Assembly: GCA_003254925.1 (NCBI GenBank)
Contig: QANZ01047738.1
Span: forward strand, 1 to 64,000
Source: Chamaecrista fasciculata
Taxonomy: Eukaryota; Streptophyta; Magnoliopsida; Fabales; Fabaceae
Direction of reading: 5' to 3'
DNA length: 64,000 nt
A program made the position numbers and the translations under genes. The notes under the pieces are model-generated. The model did not search any database. It was not told where the DNA came from and saw nothing but the letters and a program-made list of their open reading frames with translations. This document shows positions 1-10,600 of this stretch, in pieces. Position 1 is the stretch's first letter. Each line of letters starts with the position of its first letter.

Positions 1-404
1 TCCTGAAATTGAAAAAGAAAGCCTACTTTTTAGTCCTTAAAATTGATTCCAAAGCTTTGATTTAGTCCCAAAATATTAAAAAAATACAAAGTTTATACCT
101 ATCCATTTATATAACAATTATATGAGTTGAAGTATACAAAAATTGTGAGTGAAATGAACATTGCTAGCGTCAAAATGCCTCATTTAATTTTTTTTTCTAT
201 TTTTTTATGTTATCAATCGTTTTTTATAAAACTTTCCATAAGTAGGGTCCCGGCTAGTAGCCGGCACTCTATTTATGGAAAGTTTTTGAATTTTAAGCAA
301 AATGCAACAAATTAGTGGCACGAAACTTATAATTTCTTATATGTATACTTTTGGACAATGTGCATTCCTGAAATTGAAAAAGAAAGCCTACTTTTTAGTC
401 CTTN
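1..404. repeat. 38-bp direct repeat ending at a single N (probable assembly joint)
   Basis: The first 38 bases of the window recur at 366-403, and the second copy runs straight into a single N at 404. The DNA between is AT-rich and shows no gene. A near-identical repeat ending at an ambiguous base looks like an overlap or gap-closure scar, not biology, although a collapsed repeat of the 'tagtcctt' fold-back type is also possible. The ARGLU1-like gene's 3' untranslated region probably lies just to the right (405-648). Confidence 0.55.
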
Positions 405-648
405 TTCATGTAAATGCAAAATAAACATACAACACCTCAGTTCCCTACATAGGAAAAGTCATTTTTAATTTGAAACAATTTCTTCGATGTGGCCAAGGCC
501 CATGAGCTAAATCGTGGGATTACCAGAGCCATCATCATTCATAAACTAACATGGCTTCAGATTTTCAGCCTAGGGTGTACACTAAGGTGAAGAATCACTA
601 CACATAAATAGGGGGTGAAGAATCACATTCACACCCACAGAATTGTAA

Positions 649-3558
649 TTACAAACCAAAAGACTTTGGCCTAGACTTATTCTTACCCAAAGTGTTCATT
701 CGTTTTGCATGTTCTTCCTCCTCTTCAAGCTTCTTTCTCCGAGCAGCCTCTTCTTTCTGTCTCTGAATCATCTCTAATTCCCTTTGACGTTCTTCCTCCT
801 TCCGTTGCAGTTCTAGAGCTTCTCTTCTCTGAGCCTCTTCCACCCTCCTCCTATTTTCCTCAAGCATCATATCCAGCTCTTCTCTTTCTTTACGGGCTTG
901 TTCCTGTAAAAATGTCATGATCACATCACAACTATCTTATGGAAAATATCTTTGCTGACGATTGATACATCACAAAAGAGCATAGTGCTAACAACTAAAT
1001 GACTTCAATTGTCACCATAACCAACCGCGGTATTTTGCAGTTAGCCTTTAGAATGATCTCGAAGAAGCATTTAGATGGATTATACGTCTGACAAAGCATG
1101 CATAAACAGTACATAAGACAGGATTTGCTGGGTGAGACATTCAACTCAAGAATTGCATCATAAACGTGGCACTTCCATCTTAAGTTCAAACCCAACACCA
1201 CAAGTTGTTACCTAAGCCACTTATACACTAATGTTTGAGTAGCATTGGCTTACAGCAATTAGTCGGAAAATTGCCAATGACAACAATCATTAGGGTAAAA
1301 AGATGGGAGTCATCAGTATGATTTGAAATCAAGAAAAAAATTAGCAAATTTATCTAGTATATAGGAGACATCCCATTGCATATCCCAGAAGCCCAGAACC
1401 AGATTATATTTAGGAATAAGACTCAACAGTGATAGGGAAACTCATTTTAGGATAATACCAATTTTTTAACCAAATATATGACACTCAAAGGTATTTCAAG
1501 CTACAATATAATGTTTTTATTTATGTTTGATAAATTTATAAAATGCAACGATTATGAAACTTTGATGTGCAGCCCTATGATGAAATAAGCATATTGGAAA
1601 AATTAAGTTCACAAGGTCATTTACAGAATGATCAACGCATCCTAGCTCTCTCTCACAAAAGAAACTCAAGTTAGAATGCTTACTTCTTTCCTTCTAGCTT
1701 CATTAAGTGCATCTTGCTTTTCCTTTTCAAGCTGAATTTCAACATCATCGAACAATTTCTTCACACCCTCTGCTATCCGTCTTTCTATTTCCAACTTCAC
1801 TTCCTCTGAACTCAACCTCTCCTCAACATTTTTCTGTATTGCTTCCTCCAGTCTTATGGCAGTTTCCTCTTCTAACTGTTTCAATTCTTCCTCTTGTTGA
1901 CGCCTGTTACAAAGTGAAAATGTGTAAGAAGATAAATGGACATTGACAAAAAATAAAGGACTACAAACAAATCAATATAATATCAGGTACCTAAATGATA
2001 GAAAAAAACATTTATAGGAAAAAGAAATGAGCATTTCACTCTCATGCTTTACTATATATTTCCAACCACCTGCATACCTCTAACAAGTTTCTGATCCATA
2101 ACAAATGCAGTTTCTAGTGGAACAGTAGAAAAACGAGCATCAATTGTCATCATATATCACAAACAAGTTGTACTATGCAGTAGCTTCCTTCAGAAAAGCC
2201 AGTAGAGAAGAGTTTAAGCTGTTGCATTTTCAAAGAGATTCACGTATCTGGCACAAGCAAAGATGGGAATTGATTTAGAAACTTCTAGCTATATGCCTAT
2301 TTTCTTCTAACTGTAGTGCTGATAATCTAATGTATCCTTGCCACCGAAAGGCATGAGTTTACACACAAAGATTTCATATATCCACAAAATTAGTTTATTT
2401 ATTTTTAAGAAAAATATACCATTCAAAAGCTTAATAAATGCCCGAATGATATTATTCAATTCCTTACTTCTAATAACACCTTTTTAATTGTGTACTTGGT
2501 CTACTAGAATAGCCTTTCATGTTAAAGTTAACAGCTACAAACACGTTATTGATTATGAAAAGCAATTTCATAAATTAGACCAAGCAAATTCAAGTAGCTT
2601 TCACGGGAAAGACCGGGCATAGAAAAACAATCTGAGGCGAATCACCATTTGGATGGATAAGTCAGTACTAAATTTTAAGCTCTGAAACACATGACAGGGA
2701 GTACCTTAAGGACCAACTGACAATTTGGCATGTCCAATCATTTCCCGGTAAAAAGCCAAGAAAACAGTCTGAAATTCTGCTTTATTTTCCCTTTTCCTTA
2801 ATAATGTAACTAATTCAACTGAAGATACACACTCCCACCTAATTCTTGTCTAAGATGAAAACAAAGGCTAGGCACTTCATTAGCCGAACTTAAGTAGGGT
2901 AAAAGTTGGGGTCCCATAGGCATGATGTGTACTCATGTACATTGATGAGAGATCAAGAACAAAAAAATCTTACCTTTTCTTTTCTTCTTCTTCTCTTTTA
3001 AGTTTCTCAGAGGTTGCTTTATGCTCATTTGAAACAGGGCTACAACTGCGGGATTTAGGTAAAGGAGACAATGAGGAGCTCCTACTTCTGTGTCTCCTGC
3101 GTGGCCTAGGAGATGGAGACCGTGTTCTCCGACGCTTATGACTAGGGGAGCGACTTCTTCTTCTGAAATCAAAACAGCAAATCCAGATAACAGTAGAAAA
3201 TAAAGCAAGAATTTCCAAAAATTTCTCTCGGAAACATATATCAGTACATATACCAATCCAGTTATAGATATTTCTAAGACAAAGTCTATCTATGTTAAAT
3301 CATACCATAGCCAATTGAACATTGGTACACAAAAGTTGAGGCTATGAAAGAAATTTGGGAATTAGCACAACAAACGTAGGCGCTAAATTATCAGTAGACA
3401 TTGCACATAAGTGCAGTCGATAGAGTATAGAAAGAAGACCTGGATCGAGTGTGAGAGCGGCTTCGATCCCGTCGGCTTCTGCGGCTGTGACGGTGACTCA
3501 CCGGAGACGGCGAGTATCTCCTCCGGTACGACGGAGAGCGCGAGAGGCTACGAGGCAT
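649..3558 (-). CDS. ARGLU1: Arginine/glutamate-rich protein 1-like (ARGLU1 family)
   Basis: Four coding exons on the minus strand, 3558-3440, 3162-2974, 1903-1684 and 903-649, join in frame to about 260 residues, close to animal ARGLU1 (about 270). Residues 1-95 are rich in RS/SP dipeptides, starting MPRSLSRSPSYRRR, and contain RRRSRSPSHKRRR. The rest is a long charged helix of Glu, Arg, Lys and Gln (for example EEETAIRLEEAIQKN) ending in the family signature LGKNKSRP followed by KSFGL. In animals ARGLU1 is a nuclear protein linked to Mediator and alternative splicing; a nuclear role in RNA processing is inferred here. All introns are GT-AG (donors at 3439, 2973 and 1683). The start is the first ATG of exon 1, followed at once by the RS region. 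No SR-type RRM is present, so a classical SR protein is unlikely. Confidence 0.88.
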
Positions 3559-4020
3559 TGATTTCGCCTACAACGATTCCAAACTATGCAAAGCTAATCA
3601 ACAGCAATCGCCAACATGAACCAAAAACCCTAGAAATCAAATACTGTTTGTGATACTTTATTTTGTTTCCGATAGTTTGCATCCGCCACTGTAAATCAGA
3701 TTTCATAATTAACGAAAATATAATATCTTAAATTTTAGGCCAAAGTCCTATTTTGGTCCCCCAGTTATGCTTCTTGTTCCAAATAGGTCCCCCAGTTATT
3801 TTTGTTCCATATTGGTCCCCCAGTTATGCAAAACATGAAAAAGTTGGTCCCTCTAACGTTTTTCATCCATTTTTCCGTTAAAAAAAGAGGAAAAATAAAC
3901 TTTCATCCCCAAAAGTTTTATTTTCTTATATTAAGGTCCTTTTCTTTTTATAATAGGATCAAAACGTAAGAAAAGAAAGTAAATTAAGATTTTAAGTGAA
4001 TTTACCCAAAAAAATACAAA

Positions 4021-4058
<38 letters not shown>

Positions 4059-4073
4059 CCTCAAACCAGAAAA

Positions 4074-4421
4074 ATGGCAAACACGAAACCGCCGAGACAC
4101 ACGACGACGACGGCGAAGTCATTCATGCTTCCTCTGTCGTCGTCCTCTTCCTCCGACTTCGAGTTCTCCAGCTCCGCCGTCTCCCCCCGCAAATCCGCCT
4201 CCTCCACCACCGCCGACGACCTCTTCTACAACGGCCAGCTCTTACCTCTCCATCTCTCCCCTCGCATCAACATGCTCCGAACCCTCCTCTCCTCCTCCTC
4301 CGCCGCCGAACGCGACTCCTTCGGCAGCTCCAACGACTTCAACTCCCTCTTCGCCACCACCACCGACTGCAACTCCTCCCGTCCTAGCTCCGTCGCCGAC
4401 GACGACGACCTCCGCCGATGA
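4074..4421 (+). pseudogene. Captured 5' gene fragment resembling BKI1/MAKR kinase regulators (left arm)
   Basis: A 115-codon open frame starts MANTKPPRHT and ends at TGA. It has a Ser-rich stretch, then DFEFSSSAVSPRKS and DDLFYNGQLLPLHLSPRI. The DFEF...LFYNGQLLPLHL layout recalls the N-terminal part of BRI1 kinase inhibitor 1 and membrane-associated kinase regulators, which are plasma-membrane inhibitors of receptor kinases; this match is from memory of the family. The C-terminal receptor-binding part is missing, so this is a fragment. The (CT)n tract just upstream may be a captured 5' leader. Whether it is transcribed is unknown. A random GC-rich frame is the alternative, but the same motif in the opposite arm argues for descent from a gene. 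Confidence 0.6.
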
Positions 4422-4482
4422 GAGGTAGCTCCGTCGCCGCCGACGACGACCTCCGCCGAGGGGAGAGATGGAGAGGTAAGAG

Positions 4483-4647
4483 CTAGCCGTTGTAGAAGAG
4501 GTCGTCGGCGGCGGCAGAGGAGGCGGATTTGCAGGGGTAGACGGTAGAGCTGGAGAACTCGAAGTCGGAGGAAGAGGATGGCGACGGAGGAAGCGTGAAT
4601 GACTTCGCCGTCGTCGTCGTGTGTCTCGGCGGTTTCGTGTTCGCCAT
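4483..4647 (-). pseudogene. Second copy of the captured gene fragment, with premature stop (right arm)
   Basis: Read on the minus strand from the ATG at 4647, the same N-terminus appears (MANTKPPRHT, then DFEFSSSTV and DDLFYNG). It hits an in-frame TAG at 4485-4483 after 54 codons, where the left arm has a Gln codon. Compared with the left arm it has several substitutions and lacks the sequence after LPLHLSP, which forms the loop in the left copy. A longer open frame on this strand (from 4730) is only a shifted reading. Confidence 0.6.
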
Positions 4648-4660
4648 TTTTCTTGTTTGA

Positions 4661-4709
<49 letters not shown>

Positions 4710-5061
4710 GTATTTTTTGGGTAAATTCACTTAAAATCTTAATTTACTTTCTTTTCTTACGTTTTGATCCTATTATAAAAAGAAAAGGACCTTAATATAA
4801 GAAAATAAAACTTTTGGGGATGAAAGTTTATTTTTCCTCTTTTTTTAACGGAAAAATGGATGGAAAACGTTAGAGGGACCAACTTTTTCAAGTTTTGCAT
4901 AACTGGGGGACCAATATGGAATAAAAAATAACTGGGGGACCTATTTGGAACAAGGAGCATAAATGGGGGACCAAAATAGGACTTTGGCCTAAATTTTAAA
5001 TCAACGTAATTTTTTTTGTTAAAAATAAAGTAATTATAACTTACAACTGGTTCGAACTATA

Positions 5062-5241
5062 TCTTATATTATATGGCTCCACCCCTTTCTGGTCGTCCAT
5101 GCTTAAAACTATAGTCTATGAAATTAAAAATAAGAGAAAATTTACTATTTGGTCTCTCTTTCTTTACTAAGTTAACAATTTAGTCCCTTATTTATTCTAC
5201 ATACATATTTGCGTGCCCGTTAGGGCACGCAAAGCCCCTAG
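5062..5241 (+). mobile_element. Candidate 180-bp non-autonomous Helitron
   Basis: The 3' end is textbook: a perfect 8-bp stem hairpin (GCGTGCCC, loop GTTA, GGGCACGC; 5211-5230), then seven bases, then CTAG (5238-5241) followed by T. A plausible 5' end TCTTATATTATATGG at 5062 is preceded by A, giving the A/T target expected for Helitrons. The 3' terminus is firm by motif; the 5' boundary is a guess, and another upstream TC could be the true end. Confidence 0.5.
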
Positions 5242-5673
5242 TATATATATATTCAGTTTAAAAAAAAGTTTTATTGTTATAATATAACTATATTTCAGAA
5301 AATAAAAAATCCATAGTAGTTATTATATTTTAAAAATATAACATTTTCTTTAAAAAAAAATTCAATATACTTTTTGAAAGAAAAATACAGGGAAATCAAT
5401 TTAAGATTTAGGGACAGTAAGATCCAATTGGAAAATTCCTTCCTTACCTTTTTCTGCAAAGGGTCCGAAACAAGAGTACATTCATTGAGTTTCTGAGTTT
5501 TAAAGTGGCAAGAGTTCTAGTCACTTGAATTTTGAATGCACCCTTCTTGAAAGACTTATTTTGAATTAGTCGACCTTGAATACTGGCCAGGCAATTAAAA
5601 GAAAAGGAATTTTTCATTGTCAAACCAAGGAGAATGGGTTGGGTCCTCTAAAGTCCTTTCTCTATATTTCTGG

Positions 5674-6893
5674 TAGGGTTGTTCAAATTCAATCCAATCC
5701 AAACTCAACTGATCAATCAAATCTAAACTGATCAAAACCGACCAAAACCAATAATCTAATTGGTTGAATTAGATGAAAAATGATGAAAACCGATTAGTTC
5801 GGTTCGGATGGTTTTGAAAACCAAAAACTGACTGAACCATATTAATAATTTAATTAAATATTATTTATATTATATTAAATAAAAAACATCTCTATACTCT
5901 CTAAACTTAATTTCTTTATTTTTTATTTTTCCTTATTTAGTTGTCCCTCACACTTAAACTTAGTCACTTTTTATTTCACAATTCATAGTTTTACACTTCA
6001 TCCTTCCTTCATCACTTCATCTTCAATCTTTATCCTTCATCACAATTTATAGTTTCTAATTTTTTCTTATATTTTCTAGATTTTTATATATTTTGTATTT
6101 TTTAGATTTTTAACTTAATGAATATATAGAAAACCGATTAACCTATCCAATCCAAATCGATTAAAGTCGGTTTTGTTGGGGATTGCACACAGAAATTTCG
6201 AGTCGCGTCAGAATGACACTGTCCTTAAGAGATATTCTGGTATCCCACAGTAAAGAAACCGGCACTCTCACAGGATTAAACGAAATCTTCTTCACTGTCA
6301 CACAATAAAGGTAATCAGAATAGCAAAAGATAAACTGAGACTCTAGAAAAGAAAGAAGCGAAAAAGCACCAAGAGAGTGTATATATAGCTGCTGGTTTAT
6401 GTTAATTAATTATTAATTAACATCACCTATCCGCAACGTGCATGCGCAATATCAGGGAACTAATTGTAACCTTTGACAAAGTCCAAACCGACTTTGTGAC
6501 TAAGCAAAACCCAACGTTAACAATTAACCAACAGCTATATGACCAAGTCAAAGCAAGCAACGTGCAGATTCATTTCCAGAAAGCTAAATAATAGGTTTTA
6601 ATATATGCTATTAAATAATAGTTAAATCACATTTAATAATTAATAAAACAACTTTCTGAAAAATGAACCTGGGCATGTGTACACCCCAAACTCTCTTTGA
6701 TGCAAGTTATGTGGGACTTAATTTGACACACCCAAATGTTGACTTTGACTTAATATTTACAACAGGTTTGGATTGGTTCGGTTGATCTAAAATTACTGGA
6801 TTGATTGGATGGCTTTAGTTGTCATCCAATTTGTTCGGTTCGGTTGAAAAAAAAAAGTCAAAAGCGATCCAAACCGAAGTTTGAACACCCCTA
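5674..6893. mobile_element. Non-autonomous hAT-type element
   Basis: The ends are TAGGGTTGTTCAAA on the left and the complement of TAGGGGTGTTCAAA on the right, flanked by exact 8-bp duplications ATTTCTGG (5666-5673 and 6894-6901). Eight-base duplications and TAGGG(G)TGTTCA ends are typical of plant hAT elements. The subterminal regions are full of AACCGA/TCGGTT motifs in inverted orientation. No transposase is seen. A solo LTR interrupts the element, so its own length is about 620 bp. Confidence 0.82.
6174..6764. mobile_element. Solo LTR nested in the hAT element
   Basis: This 591-bp insertion starts TGTTG and ends CAACA and is flanked by exact 5-bp duplications GGTTT (6169-6173 and 6765-6769). 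Those are the hallmarks of an LTR retrotransposon LTR left after recombination. It contains a TATATATAG motif near 6380 that could be its promoter. No internal retroelement sequence or second LTR lies beside it. Family (copia or gypsy) is not determined. Confidence 0.8.
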
Positions 6894-6901
6894 ATTTCTG
6901 G

Positions 6902-7440
6902 TAAGGTATGAGAGAGAAAGGAAGAGAAAATAAGAGAAAGAGGAAATATGGATTTATATATTTTTATGTCATGAAATTCATATTTTTTTCTCTCTTCTTT
7001 TTCCTTTATCTCTCAAACTCTACAAGAAATGCATGGATAAAGAAATACAGATGATCCAATCGATTAACAAATTGAACTATTATTTTAAAAAATAATATCA
7101 AATATAAGATTGTAAACTAACATTTTAGTTCTGAAAATATATAGATGCTATAATTTATGAATTTTTCCATGAATACTCTATTTTATTAGAAGACTCTAAA
7201 TAAGTTAAATTATGAGTCATGAATCTTTGAAAATTAAATTAAATATTTCAAATAAAAATATTAAAGTAGAGAGACTTAGCACATTGTTTAAATTTCTTTT
7301 TACATATAAATCTTTCTTACTAATCTGAAGAAATTATCAACTAGCTACTAGCTTGTGACTAATGAGTGTCACATGAATTCATTATAAACAAATATAAGAG
7401 TTACAGTCACTTTATATTTTTATAACCTTAAGCAGAGACT
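6902..7440. other. Gene-free AT-rich spacer
   Basis: AT-rich DNA with short polypurine runs (about 6905-6950). No open frame, RNA gene or repeat pair was recognised. It lies beyond the 3' end of the receptor kinase gene. Confidence 0.5.
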
Positions 7441-7693
7441 ACAGCAACATCTTCAAAAAGCATACTACTTATACAGAAGGCACACATAAAGTAATTATCA
7501 GTGCCAAACCCTCCAATTCTCAATCCTATTTTTCTTCTTTGTATTTATCTTCTTTATCTACTGTAACATTCAACTTCATACCTATAACACAGTATATAAA
7601 AACTTGAGTACACAAACAAGCTTTACATTACAAAATAGTAGAAACAGTAAGATTCCAAAATTGAGTGCTGCATATATTCCAAGATCGTCTTTC

Positions 7694-10600
7694 TTATCTT
7701 GCTTTGGAAAGCTGAATAGCATGTTGATCATGAGTAGAGTCATCAGCAGCCCAAGCAAAGTGATGAGACAAGAGTGAGAATTCTTGTGCATTGTTCATCT
7801 CTTCCATTTGCTCCCACTCTTTCCATCTCTCTTCCAATTCTTCTCCATTCAGCAGATTCACCACTTCTGACATGCTTGGCCGATCCTCGGGACACCCTTG
7901 TGTGCATAACAATGCCACTTGTACAATCCTCTCCACTTCTTTCTCATCATAATTCTTCAGATTTCTGTCCACTATGTCCTCCACTCTCTTCTCTCTCAGT
8001 AGCTTCTTAATCTGTTCAAACACACATTGTAAAGATTGTAATCTTAGTTGTTAAGATTTGGGAATTTTGGGTAATTTTCTAAAACGTATAAACAAGAATG
8101 TAATGAAAAAGAAGAGCGAGGAGAAATAAGTAAGAAGAAGCTTTAAGCTTGCTTATTATTACATGATCAAGCAGAAGAACATCCTCCTCCTCCTCAAGCC
8201 GGGAGAGGTCGACTGCACGCTGACCCGTGACAATCTCAAGAAGGGTTATGCCATATCCAAACACATCAGTTTTCTCTGATGATTTGCCAGTGGACAAGTA
8301 TTCTGGGGCTATGTGACCCATTGTGCCCCTCACTTGAGTTGTAACACAAGTCAGTCTAGTATCAACCAACTTAGCCAGCCCAAAGTCTCCGAGAACAGCT
8401 TCAAATTCATCATCTAATAGGATATTTGCAGCCTTCAAATCTCTATGTATGATCTTTGGATTGCATTGCTCATGTAGATACTCCAATCCATGTGCTGTCC
8501 CAAAAGCTATACGCTTTCTTGTTGGCCAATCCAACCCTTTCTCCTCGGGTTTCAAATCTAATGCAGCATTCAGAAACCATATAAAAAAAAAAAAATCAGA
8601 CATGTCATGGTTTGTTCTTTCACTTTAAATAGCATTTGAGAAAACAAAAGTATTATTACCTCGCAATCGATATGCAACACTTAGATTTTCCATGAATGGG
8701 TACACGAGGATTCTTTCGGTTGAGGTTGTACAGAATCCGATCAGGCGGAGGAGATTTCTGTGAACTGCAACACTTATAAGTTGAACTTCTCTCTGGAATG
8801 CAGCCTCTCCACCAGGATTATGATAATCAGCGAGGCGTTTCACAGCAATCTTTGTGTTATCTGAGAGTACTCCTTTGTACACTTTTCCAAATCCTCCTTG
8901 CCCAATCACATTGCTCTCACTGAAGTTCTTGGTAGCTATCTGAAGTTCGCGCCAAGAAAATCGCCTCAATTGCCCAAATGAAATCTTGCTCTCATCTTCA
9001 CCTGATCAAATACAATACTTTTCAAAGGGGTTGCCTAAAACTAAAAGTATGCACCATGTATATATGATTCTGAAGACTTAAAATCATCCATGTTCTGGCA
9101 TGAGAGGGAAAATTTACCTGAAACATCAACAAAGATATCGTTTTTGTGCTTCTGGATGTGATGGTATCCATATGAAAAGATTGCCCCAAGACATAGAATG
9201 ATAAATGCAACACAACTTGCAAAACTTAAAGCCACTCCAAGTTTTGATTTGTTGGTTGTAACTACAGGAGAAAGGCAGACTTTAGGTCAAGCAGCCTATG
9301 GCCAATTCAGACTACAAATAGTATATAGAGTAAACATACAATTTGGTTCCTGAAAGTCCAGTTTACGCACTTTAGTCCTAAAAAGTCAAAGCCTATTTTT
9401 CAGGGACTAACTTACAATGAAAAATTGATGAAGTGTCGGACTTTCAGGGATCAAAGATTATAAACTAGACTTTCAGAAATTGAGTTGTCAACTCATGTAT
9501 CTTTCAATGACCAAGTTATGTATGAAGTATTGAAGTGTAGTTTATACACTAATATATGTATGTATGAAGTATTGAAGTGTATAAACAAAAACCTGGAAGG
9601 GCTGAGTTTGAAACACAAGGCGGCTGGTTGAAGCTAGAGCCACAATGAAGTTGTGTGTTTGAAAAGCTGAAAATAATAATGCAACAAAAAACAAGCTATT
9701 GATTTTTAGAATAGAAAACTACTCATAAACCAAAGAGAAAAATTGAACTTGTAGTGAGGTTTACTTGAAGATTGGAACTGAAAATAGTTGCCTTGGGATA
9801 CTTCCAATCAAGTCATTAGAAGAAAGATCCCTGTGAAAAGAACATCACAAACAGAAGTACAATTATACTGCATACAAACTCGGTGGGAGAAACATCGAAA
9901 CTAAAAGCAAAAATATCAATCAGAACAAAAACAATCTTACAGTTTTGATAACCCAGTAAGATTTTCAACAGTGTCTGGTATGGGACCAGATAAGTGGTTC
10001 CCTCTTAACACCCTGAATATCACATAACATAATCACTTTTCAATTGAAATGCCGGTCAATCTTTCGAGAATGTTTCTCATGATATTTCATAGGATTAAGA
10101 ATGGAAAAGCGAATGTTTCTTACAGATTCTTCAGGCTGGAAAGTTGACCCCATGTGGATGGTATAGAACCATTGAAATTATTTTCAGCAAAATTTAGATA
10201 TTGAAGTTGTGTCATGTTGGAAATGTAATCAGGTAACCATCCTGAAAGGCTGTTGTTTTGCAATTCCCTGCGATGATTAGTGTTAGTTAATAACATGGAT
10301 TTCATATGATCATCCAAAATAAAAAGTTTTGCATTCTGTGTATCACGACAAAGAAAAATAGGCTAAAATGCACAAAAATCCCCCTACAACTTTAGTCATA
10401 ATGCAAAAAAACTCCCTGAAAAATGACCCCTTTTGTTAAAATTTTTAATAGAAAAATCAAGACATTTTTTAGCTTTTTGACTTCTATTAATTACAATTAT
10501 AGTTAATTTTTAAGTTTGGATCAATATAAAAACCATCAACAATCATTAAATTATAAATAAACTTGATGTTTTTTAACGAAAATCTTAATAAAAGAAGTCA

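Larger units (their letters stand above)
3738..4989. mobile_element. Fold-back Mutator-like element carrying gene fragments (Pack-MULE)
   Basis: The element begins GGCCAAAGTCC and ends in its reverse complement GGACTTTGGCC. It is flanked by exact 9-bp direct copies of TAAATTTTA (3729-3737 and 4990-4998), the target-site length typical of Mutator-like elements. The arms, 3738-4264 and 4457-4989, are long near-identical inverted repeats, with mirrored (CT)n at about 4024-4057 and (GA)n at about 4666-4702. The loop (4265-4456) holds a 41-bp tandem duplication (4385-4425 and 4426-4466). There is no transposase, so it is non-autonomous. The GC-rich inner part contrasts sharply with the AT-rich flanks and contains coding-like DNA on both arms. 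Caveat: the flanking 9-mer is nearly palindromic, so part of it could be an extension of the terminal repeat. Confidence 0.8.

Noticed and set aside
4242..4730. 162-residue minus-strand frame starting MNLPKK
   Set aside because: It is a shifted reading of the right arm of the Pack-MULE; the frame matching the captured gene starts at 4647 and stops at 4483.
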